Shown: positions 43,998 through 53,458, numbered from the stretch's first letter. The stretch: 64,000 nt of DNA from an uncultured Eubacterium sp. (GCA_900543485.1 UQRM01000010.1:1-64000), one strand, 5' to 3'. Numbers and translations are program-made. The notes: generated from the letters alone by a model not told the origin.

Positions 43998-44745
43998 AAT
44001 AGCCTCTCCCCCATGCGGTTTTTACATACTTAGGTTCTCTGGAACTGTCTCCCAGTTTTCTGCGGATATTCTTTATGTGGACCATGATGGTCTCGTCGCC
44101 GACGGCGTCTTCGCTCCAGACGCTGCTATATATGTTTTCGGGAGAAAATATCTTCCCGCGGTTTGTCAGGAAGAGCTCCAATATCCTGAACTCGGTATAG
44201 GTGAGCTTGATGAGCTGGTCCTCTTTGCGCAGGATATGGGAATCTGTGTCCAGCAGCAGGTCTTTGTATATTATGGTGTTCCCCGCTGTGTTCGTTTCGT
44301 CCGTGCCGCTGATCCTTACGGCCTCGCCATCTGTCGTCTTCATATCTGAGCCGTCTTTAGCGACGCTGCTGTCAGCTTTTCCCATGGTCCTGCGGAGGAT
44401 AGCCTTCACCCGCATCAGCAGTTCTGTATTGGAAAATGGTTTTACGATATAATCGTCAGCGCCCGCCGAAAAGCCGAGGTATTTGTCCGATTCTCCCGCA
44501 TAAGCCGTCAGAAAGATCATGGGGGTATCCGACCGCCGTCTTATCTCTGACCCGGCCGCGAAGCCTGACATTTCCGGCATGTTCACGTCCAATATGTACA
44601 GATCGATATCTTCAGAAGGATGCTCCAAAGCCTGGCGACCGTTACTGGCCCGCACGACCTCGTACCCGTTTTCCACCAAGAGCATTTCCAGTACATCCAG
44701 TATTTCTTTCTCATCGTCAGCGATGAGGATCCTTCCTTCGCTCAT
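43987..44745 (-). CDS. OmpR-family response regulator
   Basis: The product has 252 residues. The receiver domain has acidic residues in ADDEKE, the phosphorylation Asp in LYILDVNMPEMSG and Lys in YIVKPFS. A 35-residue linker (GKADSSVAKDGSDMKTT region) is longer than usual and precedes the winged helix with LTYTEFRILELFLTNRGKIF and VMVHIKNIRRKLG-type helices. It begins the operon with the downstream kinase and has its own promoter overlapped by an inverted repeat. Confidence 0.94.
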   Translation of the reverse strand: MSEGRILIADDEKEILDVLEMLLVENGYEVVRASNGRQALEHPSEDIDLYILDVNMPEMSGFAAGSEIRRRSDTPMIFLTAYAGESDKYLGFSAGADDYIVKPFSNTELLMRVKAILRRTMGKADSSVAKDGSDMKTTDGEAVRISGTDETNTAGNTIIYKDLLLDTDSHILRKEDQLIKLTYTEFRILELFLTNRGKIFSPENIYSSVWSEDAVGDETIMVHIKNIRRKLGDSSREPKYVKTAWGRGYYVD

Positions 44746-44770
44746 GCCGTCCCTCCTTCACATACGCTTC

Positions 44771-44810
44771 CCTATAGGAACAATATATAGGAGAGTGGGG
44801 GATAAGTCAA
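44771..44810 (-). promoter_or_regulatory. Promoter of the two-component operon with inverted repeat
   Basis: On the minus strand, TTGACT (complement of 44805-44810) and TATATT (complement of 44782-44787) are 17 bases apart. An inverted repeat CCTATA-N9-TATAGG at 44771-44791 overlaps the -10 box and start region, suited to autoregulation. Confidence 0.65.
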
Positions 44811-44824
44811 GAAAAGCACCGCAT

Positions 44825-46186
44825 CTATCTGTTCACGATGGCCTGCAGTACCTGATTGGCTACAGAACCCGCGGCATCGATGCCGTATCCGCCGTTTTCC
44901 ACCAGAACAACGAAGGCATATGGATTTGATGGGTCGTTGAGGAAACCGGTGAACCAGGAATGAGGGCTTTTGCCGTTACCCACCTCAGCGGTACCTGTTT
45001 TCGCGCACAGACTGTCCAGCCCCGGGAAGTTCTCCGAGCCGTAATGAGAGACCACGTTGTTGGCCATCATTTCCGTAAGGGACGAAGCTGTCGATGAGTC
45101 TATCATCTGCTTAGTCCTGCTGGTGGTGCCGAATACAGGAAGCCGGGCCTTCAGATTATCAAGGAAGGAGGTCGGCTCTACTATGTTGGGAAGTACGGCT
45201 TCGCCGCCGCCTGCGATGGCGCCCATATAGACCATAAGTGCACAAGGATTTACCATATCTTCCCACTGCCCTATACCGGTCCAGGCCAGATTCATCCCAC
45301 TGTCGGGATAGGAAAATGAACCTTCAGCAGTCTTGATGCCATTGATGTCGTAAGAGGTGGTCAGTCCGGCCTTTTCCACGTATTTTTCCAGGAGCCCCGG
45401 TCCCAGCTTTTCGGCCAGCTGGCCAAAATAGCAGTTACAGGAGACTTCCAGCGCTTTTTCCAGATCCACGGTCCCGTGGGCCGTTTCGTCGGTCACGGCG
45501 TATTGTCCTCCGTAGCTTACGGAACCGGTACAGTTGATCTCCCACGTATACGCGTCATCCAGGTTTTCGATGGCCGCGGCAGCCGTCACCAGCTTGAACA
45601 CAGAACCGGGAACGAAGGTAGAGGATGTGAACCTGTTGATATACGAACCTTCCTCAGGTGAGGAGGGCGGGTCGGCAGGGTCGTAGGTAGGAGCGCTGAC
45701 CATACATATGATGTCGCCTGTCTCATAATTGTAGACACCTATTGTCCCGTTTCGACCGCCTAAGGCTTCATAAGCGACAGCGCATATGTTGGCGTCAAGG
45801 GTGAGAGTCACATCTTCTCCTTCGTTGTTGAGAGAGTAGACTCCATTGAGCAGATCGTAACCGATGAGCTCATCGGTGAAAGCTCTGTTGGCGCCTGTGG
45901 AGATATTGTTGTCACGGTCGCCGGTTATGTGCATCAGAGCTCTTCGTATGGTGGCGTCATCATTGTATATGATGCCATCCGCCGTGTTCTGCATCAGCAG
46001 TGTGCCATTGATGTCGTATAGCCGGCCTTTGGAGAGGTCTCCTTCGGCGTACACGTCGCGGTTGCCCTCATAGGAGGCCCAGTCGTCACCGTGGGCTACA
46101 TATCTGTAGGAGAAGACGCTTACGCCTGCCAACAGGACGAATGCCAGAAGGAGGCACATGATGGCTCGTTTTTCTATTTTTTTCAT
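44825..46186 (-). CDS. Class B penicillin-binding protein (transpeptidase)
   Basis: The product has 453 residues with an N-terminal membrane helix (about 8-28). The transpeptidase motifs are STFVPGSVFKLV (SxxK), SCNCYFGQL (SxN) and the KTGTAE box. It crosslinks peptidoglycan in concert with a SEDS polymerase. The gene overlaps the upstream FHA-FtsW fusion by four bases, so the two are made together, as in FtsW-FtsI or RodA-PBP2 pairs. The short length resembles PbpA of Actinobacteria rather than FtsI with PASTA domains. Confidence 0.93.
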   Translation of the reverse strand: MKKIEKRAIMCLLLAFVLLAGVSVFSYRYVAHGDDWASYEGNRDVYAEGDLSKGRLYDINGTLLMQNTADGIIYNDDATIRRALMHITGDRDNNISTGANRAFTDELIGYDLLNGVYSLNNEGEDVTLTLDANICAVAYEALGGRNGTIGVYNYETGDIICMVSAPTYDPADPPSSPEEGSYINRFTSSTFVPGSVFKLVTAAAAIENLDDAYTWEINCTGSVSYGGQYAVTDETAHGTVDLEKALEVSCNCYFGQLAEKLGPGLLEKYVEKAGLTTSYDINGIKTAEGSFSYPDSGMNLAWTGIGQWEDMVNPCALMVYMGAIAGGGEAVLPNIVEPTSFLDNLKARLPVFGTTSRTKQMIDSSTASSLTEMMANNVVSHYGSENFPGLDSLCAKTGTAEVGNGKSPHSWFTGFLNDPSNPYAFVVLVENGGYGIDAAGSVANQVLQAIVNR

Positions 46187-48312
46187 TTGTCATCGCCTCC
46201 GAAAATATCTTCAAGGGTCAGCGGCTTGTCTTCAGAGGAACTGTTAGGCGAGGTAGTCCTGCCGCCGGTGCTGTTTGAGCTGTTTGGACCGTTGCCTGTC
46301 CGTTTGCCGGTCGTTTTCGTTTTCTTCCCGGCCCCGGTAACTCCACGTGAATCACGTTCGAAGCTTTCGAAAAATTCCTCATCTGAAAAATCTTTGTACT
46401 GTATTTTTTTCTTTTCGTTCCGAGGCTTGCTCACTACCGTAGTATTGTCAAACCTGCGGGTCTCGTCAGCCGTCCTGTTTCTTCCGGAAGGAGCGCGCCG
46501 CCCCGGTCGTCTGGCAGGACGTTTTCCACCGGCGCCGGCCTCAGGCCTGGCCGGTATGGCTCGGAATATCTCTTCCGGATCTTCCGGTCCGCCGCCTTCC
46601 AGCTCCGGCTCGAACTCGCCTTTCTTGTCAAGGCGTATGGCAAAGCTGGCGTTTTGCCTCGTATCAGCGGCTTTGAGGAAGGCCAGCAGCCCCCATGACG
46701 CTATCATACTGGTCCCTCCAGAGGAGACGAAGGGAAAGGTCACGCCTGTCAGAGGCAGCAGATCCACTGAGCCGAACACATTGAGTATAGCCTGGAATAT
46801 GAACATGGATGTGGCTGCGCAGGCGGCGATGCTGTAATATGTAGATCTGCCCGCTATTATGGCCCGTACCGCGAAGACACCCAGGGTGATGATACACAGT
46901 ACAGCCAGGATAGCTATTATCAGGCCCCACTCTTCACTTAGCAGACCGAATACCAGGTCGGTGCTGGCCGCCGCCACATCGCTGAGATTTCCTTCGCCTG
47001 CGCCCAGACCGGGAAGGCCGCCGCTGGCGGCTGCCGTCATGGTCTGTACCTGCTGGAACCCGCCGCCTGTGGGATCGTCCCAGACATGGCCCCAGGTCTC
47101 GAATCTGGCTCCGATATACGGTCTGAATCTGAGGACCATCAATCCCATAAGTCCGGCCGCTCCTATGATGAGCGCCAATTTGGAGAAGTCGCCGCTTCTG
47201 AGGAAGGAGATGACGAGGAAGGTGACGAAGAATATCATCGCCGTACCGAAATCTCCCATTATGGCGAGGCATCCCAGGCAGAATACCGAGAAGCCCATGA
47301 AAATCGTCAGGTTTTTACGCTGCTGGAGTTCATCCAGCGTAGCCGCGCCAACGTAAACGAATACTATCTTCACCAGCTCCGAGGGCTGGAAAGAGAATCC
47401 GCCGATCTCCACCCAGTTCTGAGCTCCATAGCGAACAGTCCCCAGCAGCAGGTTTATCAGCAGCAAAAGTACGCTGGCCCCCATAAGGGCGTAGATTATC
47501 CTCTTGGCTCTGTTGAGATCACGCAGGAACCAGCATAGTCCGAAAAACAGAGCCAGTCCCAGCACGACGCAAACCGCCTGCTTGAAGACAGTGGACGGAT
47601 AGGCTGAAGCTGTGACCGCCAGACTCAATGTGGAGAGGAAAAATGCGATTATCTCCATCTCGAAGCCCACACGCCGCATGGTCCTCATGAAGATCACGTA
47701 AAACCACATGAGAGCGCACAGCAGCGCGAAAGCTATTGGTAAGTTGGCAGGAAAATCTTCGCCAAGCGATATACGGAACTGGATGACCGTCAGAAGCTGG
47801 AACAGCGTCAGCGCTGCCAGAGACGGCCATGGAGAGACGGGGCGTGTCTTGCGCTTTCTCTTCTCGATATTGGCCATTCTCTCCTGCAGGCTGACTGGGT
47901 AGAGTGTGAAATCGGAGCCTCCGATAGTAAGCACATCTCCTCCTTTGAGGACTGTAGCCTCTTTTACCGGCCTGCCGTTTATCCTGGAACCGTTTTTGGA
48001 GTTGAGGTCGTTATATTTCCAGACGCCGGCTGAATCCCTTATGAGGGTGGCATGGCTCCTGGAAACACTGGTCAGGTTGATGATGACATCACAGCCCCGG
48101 CCGCGCCCTATCAGATTTTCCCAGTGGGTGAGAGGGACATTGGTGCCATCGGGGCAGCCCAGATAGGCCCATATCTCCGAAGGATTGCGGGCCTGCAGCA
48201 GTGAACGTATCTGCCGGGCTAATATGAAGATCGCCAGAACCAGGAATACCCACCTGACTCCCGTTGTAAAATATATACCGGTATATTCCAATACCGTATT
48301 CAGGAGGTCCAT
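46183..48312 (-). CDS. FHA domain fused to an FtsW/RodA/SpoVE polymerase
   Basis: The product has 709 residues. One membrane helix (about 13-32) precedes an FHA domain around residues 60-135, with SVSRSHATLI and NDLNSKNGSRINGRPV. A SEDS glycosyltransferase domain with about ten helices follows, to residue 540, with FSFQPSELVKIVFVYVGA, MGDFGTAMIFFVTFLVI, and FPFVSSGGTSMIASW near its end. A 165-residue Gly/Arg/Asn-rich cytoplasmic tail follows. SEDS proteins polymerise glycan. An FHA domain binds phospho-threonine, so kinase input is likely. Partner of the downstream PBP. Confidence 0.93.
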   Translation of the reverse strand: MDLLNTVLEYTGIYFTTGVRWVFLVLAIFILARQIRSLLQARNPSEIWAYLGCPDGTNVPLTHWENLIGRGRGCDVIINLTSVSRSHATLIRDSAGVWKYNDLNSKNGSRINGRPVKEATVLKGGDVLTIGGSDFTLYPVSLQERMANIEKRKRKTRPVSPWPSLAALTLFQLLTVIQFRISLGEDFPANLPIAFALLCALMWFYVIFMRTMRRVGFEMEIIAFFLSTLSLAVTASAYPSTVFKQAVCVVLGLALFFGLCWFLRDLNRAKRIIYALMGASVLLLLINLLLGTVRYGAQNWVEIGGFSFQPSELVKIVFVYVGAATLDELQQRKNLTIFMGFSVFCLGCLAIMGDFGTAMIFFVTFLVISFLRSGDFSKLALIIGAAGLMGLMVLRFRPYIGARFETWGHVWDDPTGGGFQQVQTMTAAASGGLPGLGAGEGNLSDVAAASTDLVFGLLSEEWGLIIAILAVLCIITLGVFAVRAIIAGRSTYYSIAACAATSMFIFQAILNVFGSVDLLPLTGVTFPFVSSGGTSMIASWGLLAFLKAADTRQNASFAIRLDKKGEFEPELEGGGPEDPEEIFRAIPARPEAGAGGKRPARRPGRRAPSGRNRTADETRRFDNTTVVSKPRNEKKKIQYKDFSDEEFFESFERDSRGVTGAGKKTKTTGKRTGNGPNSSNSTGGRTTSPNSSSEDKPLTLEDIFGGDDK

Positions 48313-48504
48313 AAAATTCTCCTTATCTTATCTCTAAAACACGAATGTATACATAGTCAATATAACAGATGTTTTTGTTGTTGATGTGATGGAAAAGCCA
48401 TTTGAGCCGGGGCCGGCGGAAGAGAACGGCTCTGGTTCTTGACTTGCCGGAAGTGCTGATATAACATGGGAAATATAACATGGGGAAAGCTAAGGAGGTA
48501 AGAA

Positions 48505-49056
48505 ATGTTAAACTTCGCTTTTGTGATCAATGTATCGGGCGCTGCTCCCGAAAATTATTCCGTTATATATGAAAATGATGAGAGCCGTAGTATCATAGCC
48601 GGCGTGGACGGGATAGAGGCAGGAAAGGCATATGTCAGAGAGCTGATAGGGCAGGGGTATACGCTCATAAATCTGTGCGGCGATTTTGACGATGATGTGA
48701 CAGAAGAGATAAGAAAGGACGCAGGTGAGGGCATCACTGTGGAAAACGCCAGGTATACCATAGATGAGCTGGCGAAGCTCAATAAGCTGGAATCCTTTCA
48801 TGATTACGGCATGATAGTGAAAATGGACGGTGTGGATGAACCGCAGTGGAGAAGGCTTGAAAATGCTGACTGCGCGCTCAGAGCGGTGTTCGTGAGGGAT
48901 ATGGATCAGGCAAAGGCGGCCGCTCTCGAAATGGTGAGAAAGAGGGTGGATTTCATCGAGCTGTGCAGCTGGTTCGATCAGATGATGATGGAAAAGATAT
49001 CGGACGAGACAGGAGGAAAAGTTCCCATCGGGACGTGCGGCAGGATCTACAGATAG
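48505..49056 (+). CDS. DUF6506-like protein with internally duplicated module
   Basis: The product has 183 residues. The two halves are alike: residues 1-85 contain YVRELIGQGYTLINLCGDF, and residues 95-183 contain ALEMVRKRVDFIELCSWF, each followed by an acidic run and a basic Gly-rich end. The family resemblance to DUF6506 is moderate, and the function is unknown. Start supported by AAGGAGG upstream. A bidirectional terminator follows. Confidence 0.7.
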   Translation: MLNFAFVINVSGAAPENYSVIYENDESRSIIAGVDGIEAGKAYVRELIGQGYTLINLCGDFDDDVTEEIRKDAGEGITVENARYTIDELAKLNKLESFHDYGMIVKMDGVDEPQWRRLENADCALRAVFVRDMDQAKAAALEMVRKRVDFIELCSWFDQMMMEKISDETGGKVPIGTCGRIYR

Positions 49057-49088
49057 ATAGGCTGAAGCTGATACGGTAAGTGAGCATT

Positions 49089-49142
49089 AAAAGAGGAGAC
49101 TGCTCCGGGAAAGGATATTCCCGGTACAGTCTCCCTTTTTTC
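49089..49142. terminator. Bidirectional intrinsic terminator
   Basis: GGAGACTG pairs with CAGTCTCC outside an inner stem CCGGGAA/TTCCCGG, flanked by AAAAG and CTTTTTT. It ends both the DUF6506-like gene and the minus-strand hydrogenase transcript. Confidence 0.88.
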
Positions 49143-49189
49143 AGCATTACATGATTTATGTCCGCGTCCGGACCGTTGGCACGTCTGTG

Positions 49190-50905
49190 CTATTTGTAGT
49201 GGAGCAGTCTGTGAGCGTTTTCTCCGGCCAGCAGCCCATTGTAGAGATTTTCGGTCACAGGATTGCCCTGAGACGTACGTACGTTGGACAACTGATCGGC
49301 TTCGTACATCCCCTGGGAGCGTTCGGCTCTTGCTCTTCCTACTACGAACGGCTGTCCCGCTCCGGCGATACATCCGCCCTGGCAGGCCATGACTTCGACG
49401 AAATCGTAGTGGACTTCGCCGCTTTCTATTTTTCTTATGAGATTTTCCGCGTTTCGCAGGCCGCTTACGATAGCGATGGAAATAGTCTGTTCTCCTTCTT
49501 CTCCGTAAGGCAGATGGACTTCCTTGACACCGTCCAGTCCTCTTACGCCTGTAAAGGCTATTTCTTCCAGTTCGGCTCTGCTGTCAGGATCGATGACGTT
49601 TCTTATCACTGCTTCTGTAACGCCACCCGTGACGCCGAAGATGACTCCGGCACCGCTGGCGATACCGAATGGCATGTCCACGGCTTCAGGCTGTATGTCT
49701 TCAAACTTGAGACCCGACTCGATAATGAGGGAAGCCAGCTCCTGAGTGGTGATGGCCAGATCGACCGTAGGTTCACCATTTGTCTTCATTTCTTCTCTCT
49801 TCACTTCGAATTTCTTAGCAGTGCAAGGCATGATAGCTACGTTCTTCACTACCTTAGGATTTTTCTGGCCTTCCGAATCAAGTCTGGCTTTTTCCTTGAG
49901 AACTGAACCAAACATTTCCATAGGCGATTTGCAGCTGGAGATGTTGTCCATCAGCTCAGGGTGCTTCGTCTCCGCGTACTTGACCCATGCAGGGCAGCAA
50001 GAGGTGAAGAGCGGCAGCTTCCCGCCTTCCTTCAGCCTTTCCACGAACTCGGCAGCCTCTTCGATGACTGTCAGGTCAGCTCCGGTAGCTGTATCGTATA
50101 CCTCGTCAAAGCCCAGCTTTCTCAGAGCTGCAACGATCTTACCCATGACGTTGGTCCCGTAAGGGAAGTTGAATTCATCTCCGAGAGCTACTCTTACGGC
50201 AGGTGCTATCTGAGCCTGAACGATGATGTTGTCGTCGTTGAGCATTTCCCACAGTTCACGAAGGTTGCTTCTTACCGTTATAGCTGCCGTAGGACATACG
50301 GCGGCACATTGACCGCAGTTGACGCAGTCCGATTCGGCCAGCGGCATATCGAATGCCGGCATTACTTCCATTTTTGAGCCTCTGTTGACGAAGTCGATGG
50401 CTCCTACGTTCTGTATCTCGTCGCACATCCTGATGCAGTCGCCGCAAAGTATGCACTTGTCAGGATGTCTGATAACAGCAAGGGAGGATTTGTCTTTCGT
50501 TCCATCCATGCTGTAGGTCTCAAATCTGACGGTATCGACGTCGAAACGGCGCGCCAGTCTCAGCAGCTCGCAGTCACGTCGCTTCTCGCAGGTGATGCAA
50601 TCACGGTTGTGGTCGGCCAGCATCAGCTCCAATATCATTTTCCTGTATTCTCTCAGTCTCGGTGTATTGGTCCGTATGTCCATACCGGCTTTAGGCGGAG
50701 TGGAGCAGGATGCCAGGATATTGCCTTTTTTGTCTTCGACGATGCACATCCTGCACGCGCCGAAGGTGGAAAGCTGTGAGTGGTAACATAAGGTCGGCAT
50801 ATCGAAACCGGCCTTGCGTATGAGATCGAGAATATTCTTCTCGCCTTCTATAGGTACAGGCCTTCCGTTTACGGTCATGGTTCTCTTGTTATTGATAGTA
50901 CTCAT
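49190..50905 (-). CDS. NADH-dependent [FeFe] hydrogenase, catalytic subunit
   Basis: The product has 571 residues from ATG 50905, with AAGGAGGG upstream. The N-terminal [2Fe-2S] domain has CYHSQLSTFGACRMC; a His-containing [4Fe-4S] domain follows (DHNRDCITCEKRRDCELL), then two ferredoxin clusters CILCGDCIRMC and CVNCGQCAAVCP. The H-cluster motifs are TSCCPAW, MPCTAKKFE and EVMACQGGCIAGAGQP; the usual Pro after MAC is Gln and the second Gly-rich run is GAG. It makes or uses H2 and works with the NuoF- and NuoE-like subunits in electron bifurcation. Confidence 0.95.
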   Translation of the reverse strand: MSTINNKRTMTVNGRPVPIEGEKNILDLIRKAGFDMPTLCYHSQLSTFGACRMCIVEDKKGNILASCSTPPKAGMDIRTNTPRLREYRKMILELMLADHNRDCITCEKRRDCELLRLARRFDVDTVRFETYSMDGTKDKSSLAVIRHPDKCILCGDCIRMCDEIQNVGAIDFVNRGSKMEVMPAFDMPLAESDCVNCGQCAAVCPTAAITVRSNLRELWEMLNDDNIIVQAQIAPAVRVALGDEFNFPYGTNVMGKIVAALRKLGFDEVYDTATGADLTVIEEAAEFVERLKEGGKLPLFTSCCPAWVKYAETKHPELMDNISSCKSPMEMFGSVLKEKARLDSEGQKNPKVVKNVAIMPCTAKKFEVKREEMKTNGEPTVDLAITTQELASLIIESGLKFEDIQPEAVDMPFGIASGAGVIFGVTGGVTEAVIRNVIDPDSRAELEEIAFTGVRGLDGVKEVHLPYGEEGEQTISIAIVSGLRNAENLIRKIESGEVHYDFVEVMACQGGCIAGAGQPFVVGRARAERSQGMYEADQLSNVRTSQGNPVTENLYNGLLAGENAHRLLHYK

Positions 50906-50906
50906 T

Positions 50907-52784
50907 TTAGCCCTCCTTAATGGCGTTGAACTTACATTTTTCCATACATGCTCCGCACTTGATACATTTGGCCGCGTCGATTTCATACGGCTCCTTTATC
51001 TTTCCGGAGATGGCGTCTACAGGACATACCTTGGAGCACAGGGAGCAGCCCTTGCAGAGATCCTTGTCGATGTAGATGGTTTTGAGGGCCTGGCAGTTGC
51101 CGGTCCTGCATTTCTTATCGACGATGTGCTCGATATATTCGTCCCTGAAGTATTTGAGTGTCGACTGAACAGGATTAGCTGCCGTCTTGCCCAGACCGCA
51201 GAGGGCTGTGGCGGTGATAGTGTCAGCCAGTCTTTCCAGTATGTCAAGATCGGAGAGCTCGCCGTTTCCGGCTACGATCTTCTCAAGGATGTCCAGCATT
51301 CTCCTGGTACCTTCACGGCATGGTACGCATTTGCCGCATGATTCGTTCTGAGTGAAGTTCATGAAGAATCTGGCCACCTCTACCATGCAGGTGTCTTCAT
51401 CCATTACTACCAGTCCGCCGGAACCTATCATGGCGCCGACTTTTTTCAGGCTGTCGAAGTCCAGCGGCAGATCGAGATGCTCTTCCGTGAGACATGCTCC
51501 CGAAGGACCTCCTATCTGTACGGCCTTGAATTTTTTGCCGCCTCTGATGCCGCCGCCGATATCGTATATGACCTGTCTGAGAGTAGTTCCCATAGGTACC
51601 TCGATGAGACCGGTGTTGACGATGTTTCCGGTAAGAGCGAATGCCTTGGTGCCGGGGCTCTTTTCAGGTCCGATGGATCTGTACCATTCCGCGCCGTTTT
51701 CTATTATGATAGGAACATTGGCGAAGGTCTCCACGTTGTTCAAAAGTGTCGGTTTGCCGTAGAGGCCGTGCTCTACTGTTCTAGGAGGCTTGACTCTTGG
51801 CATTCCTCTGTTTCCTTCGATGGATGTGGTGAGGGCGCTTCCTTCGCCGCAGACGAATGCGCCGGCTCCTTTTACGATATGTATATCGAAGTCGAAATCA
51901 GCGCCCAGGATGTTCTTCCCCAGAAGGCCGATCTCGCGGGCCTGTTCGATGGCCATGGTAAGCCTTTCCACAGCCAGAGGATATTCGGCTCTGACGTAAA
52001 TGTATCCTTCTTTTGCTCCTGACGCGTAGCCTGCTATCATCATTCCTTCCAGCATCTTGTGAGGGTCGCCTTCCATGATGCTTCTGTCCATGAAGGCACC
52101 TGGGTCACCTTCGTCTCCGTTGCAGACTACATATTTCTCAGGAGATTTCTGGGATTTCACCTGGGACCATTTCCTCCCGGCAGGGAATCCGGCACCGCCT
52201 CTTCCTCTCAGGTTGGAATCTGTGATGACCTTGATCACTTCGTCCTGAGTCATTTCGAACATACATTTTTCCAGAGAGCTGTAGCCGCCGTAAGCGATGT
52301 ATTCCTTGATGGACTGAGCGTCTATCTGTCCGCAGTCCTCCAGGACCATCCTCGTCTGATGTTTGTAGAATGGTATCTCTTCCTGTTCCGGATACTGTAT
52401 CCCATCTCTGCTGTATATGAGTCTTTCGACTACTTCGTCGCCTGCTATGGATTTTTCCACTATCTCGCGGCAGTCTTCCGGCTTGACCTTCAGGTAGAAA
52501 AGCTTCGACGGCTCTATCCTGAGGACAGGGCCCATTTCGCAGAACCCGTGACAGCCGCTCTTCTTGAGGCCTATGCTGCCCTGACAGGCGTCAGAATCCA
52601 GAGAAACGTCACATCTGAGGCCGTATTCCTCGATGAGCTTTTTGAATTCGTCATAGATTTCCATGGAACCGCCGGCTACGCAACCTGTTCCGCCGCATAC
52701 ATATACCTTTTTTGTCTGAGTGTCGATATGAGCCAGAAATTCCTTTCTGTACTGGTCTAAATGCTTTCTATCTGTTATTTTCAT
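50907..52784 (-). CDS. NuoF/HndC-like NADH-binding hydrogenase subunit
   Basis: The product has 625 residues. An N-terminal thioredoxin-like [2Fe-2S] domain has VCGGTGC and CQGSIGLKKSGCHGFC. The FMN/NADH site is GRGGAGFPAGRKW and CNGDEGDPGAFMDRS. The iron-sulfur site is CGKCVPCREG. Two C-terminal ferredoxin clusters (CKGCSLCSKVCP, CIKCGACMEKC) complete it. It transfers electrons between NADH, FMN and the Fe-S chain and is the site of bifurcation in HydABC-type complexes. Its stop is one base from the catalytic gene's start, and the NuoE-like gene precedes it by nine bases. Confidence 0.95.
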   Translation of the reverse strand: MKITDRKHLDQYRKEFLAHIDTQTKKVYVCGGTGCVAGGSMEIYDEFKKLIEEYGLRCDVSLDSDACQGSIGLKKSGCHGFCEMGPVLRIEPSKLFYLKVKPEDCREIVEKSIAGDEVVERLIYSRDGIQYPEQEEIPFYKHQTRMVLEDCGQIDAQSIKEYIAYGGYSSLEKCMFEMTQDEVIKVITDSNLRGRGGAGFPAGRKWSQVKSQKSPEKYVVCNGDEGDPGAFMDRSIMEGDPHKMLEGMMIAGYASGAKEGYIYVRAEYPLAVERLTMAIEQAREIGLLGKNILGADFDFDIHIVKGAGAFVCGEGSALTTSIEGNRGMPRVKPPRTVEHGLYGKPTLLNNVETFANVPIIIENGAEWYRSIGPEKSPGTKAFALTGNIVNTGLIEVPMGTTLRQVIYDIGGGIRGGKKFKAVQIGGPSGACLTEEHLDLPLDFDSLKKVGAMIGSGGLVVMDEDTCMVEVARFFMNFTQNESCGKCVPCREGTRRMLDILEKIVAGNGELSDLDILERLADTITATALCGLGKTAANPVQSTLKYFRDEYIEHIVDKKCRTGNCQALKTIYIDKDLCKGCSLCSKVCPVDAISGKIKEPYEIDAAKCIKCGACMEKCKFNAIKEG

Positions 52785-52793
52785 GGGGTCCTC

Positions 52794-53258
52794 CTATTCC
52801 AGTTCTTCCACTAAGGCTGTAGCTGATTCGGGAGTCATGGCAGGGTATACCTTGTCGTTGACGGTCATTACGGGAGCTAACCCGCAGGCGCCGAGACATG
52901 ATACCGTTTCGACGGTAAAGAGACCGTCATCGGTAGTCTTCTTGCCTTCCTTGAGATTCAGCTTGTTCTGAAGAGCATTTAAAATAGGTATGGATTTTCT
53001 GACGTGACATGCCGTACCGTCGCAGATCTTTATCACGTATTTTCCCTTCGGTTCAAGGGAAAAATTCTCGTAGAATGTCGCGACGCTGTAGATCTTGGCG
53101 ATGCTCACATCGATTTTCTTTGCAAGATAAAACAACGCTTCCTTAGGAAGATATCTGTATTCCTCCTGGATATCCTGCAAAATAGCGACGATAGGTTTCT
53201 TGTCGCCGTGACGGTCGATGATACCGTCGATGGTTTTACACATTTTCTCATTATCCAT
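52794..53258 (-). CDS. NuoE/HndA-like [2Fe-2S] hydrogenase subunit
   Basis: The product has 154 residues from the ATG at 53258, with AGAAAGGGC upstream; ATG 53279 is in frame but lacks a ribosome binding site. The thioredoxin-like domain has the four-Cys [2Fe-2S] site in CDGTACHV and CLGACGLAP, and a helical N-terminus. It is the first gene of the three-gene hydrogenase operon (hydC-hydB-hydA type). A promoter lies about 80 bases upstream. Confidence 0.94.
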   Translation of the reverse strand: MDNEKMCKTIDGIIDRHGDKKPIVAILQDIQEEYRYLPKEALFYLAKKIDVSIAKIYSVATFYENFSLEPKGKYVIKICDGTACHVRKSIPILNALQNKLNLKEGKKTTDDGLFTVETVSCLGACGLAPVMTVNDKVYPAMTPESATALVEELE

Positions 53259-53334
53259 AGTGAATTGCCCTTTCTGCATGTAGGTGGTGATAACGGTATG
53301 AAATTTAAGAATGGTGAAAATCTTGATAAAAAAT

Positions 53335-53363
53335 ATTTTACATTATCGGTTAAATGTTGTCTA
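53335..53363 (-). promoter_or_regulatory. Hydrogenase operon promoter
   Basis: On the minus strand, TAGACA (complement of 53358-53363) and TAAAAT (complement of 53335-53340) are 17 bases apart. GGTTAAAT in the spacer resembles half of a Rex site, but no full palindrome is seen. Confidence 0.55.
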
Positions 53364-53458
53364 CAGGTTTAATATGTAGGAAAAAACTTACTTGCTTAAA
53401 AAAAAGAAAAAATGTTATTAATTTGCTCAAAAAACGGCTTTAATTTGTTTAAAAAATA

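Noticed and set aside
53341..53363. Rex operator at the hydrogenase promoter
   Set aside because: Only a half-site GGTTAAAT is visible; the full TTGTTAA-type palindrome is absent.
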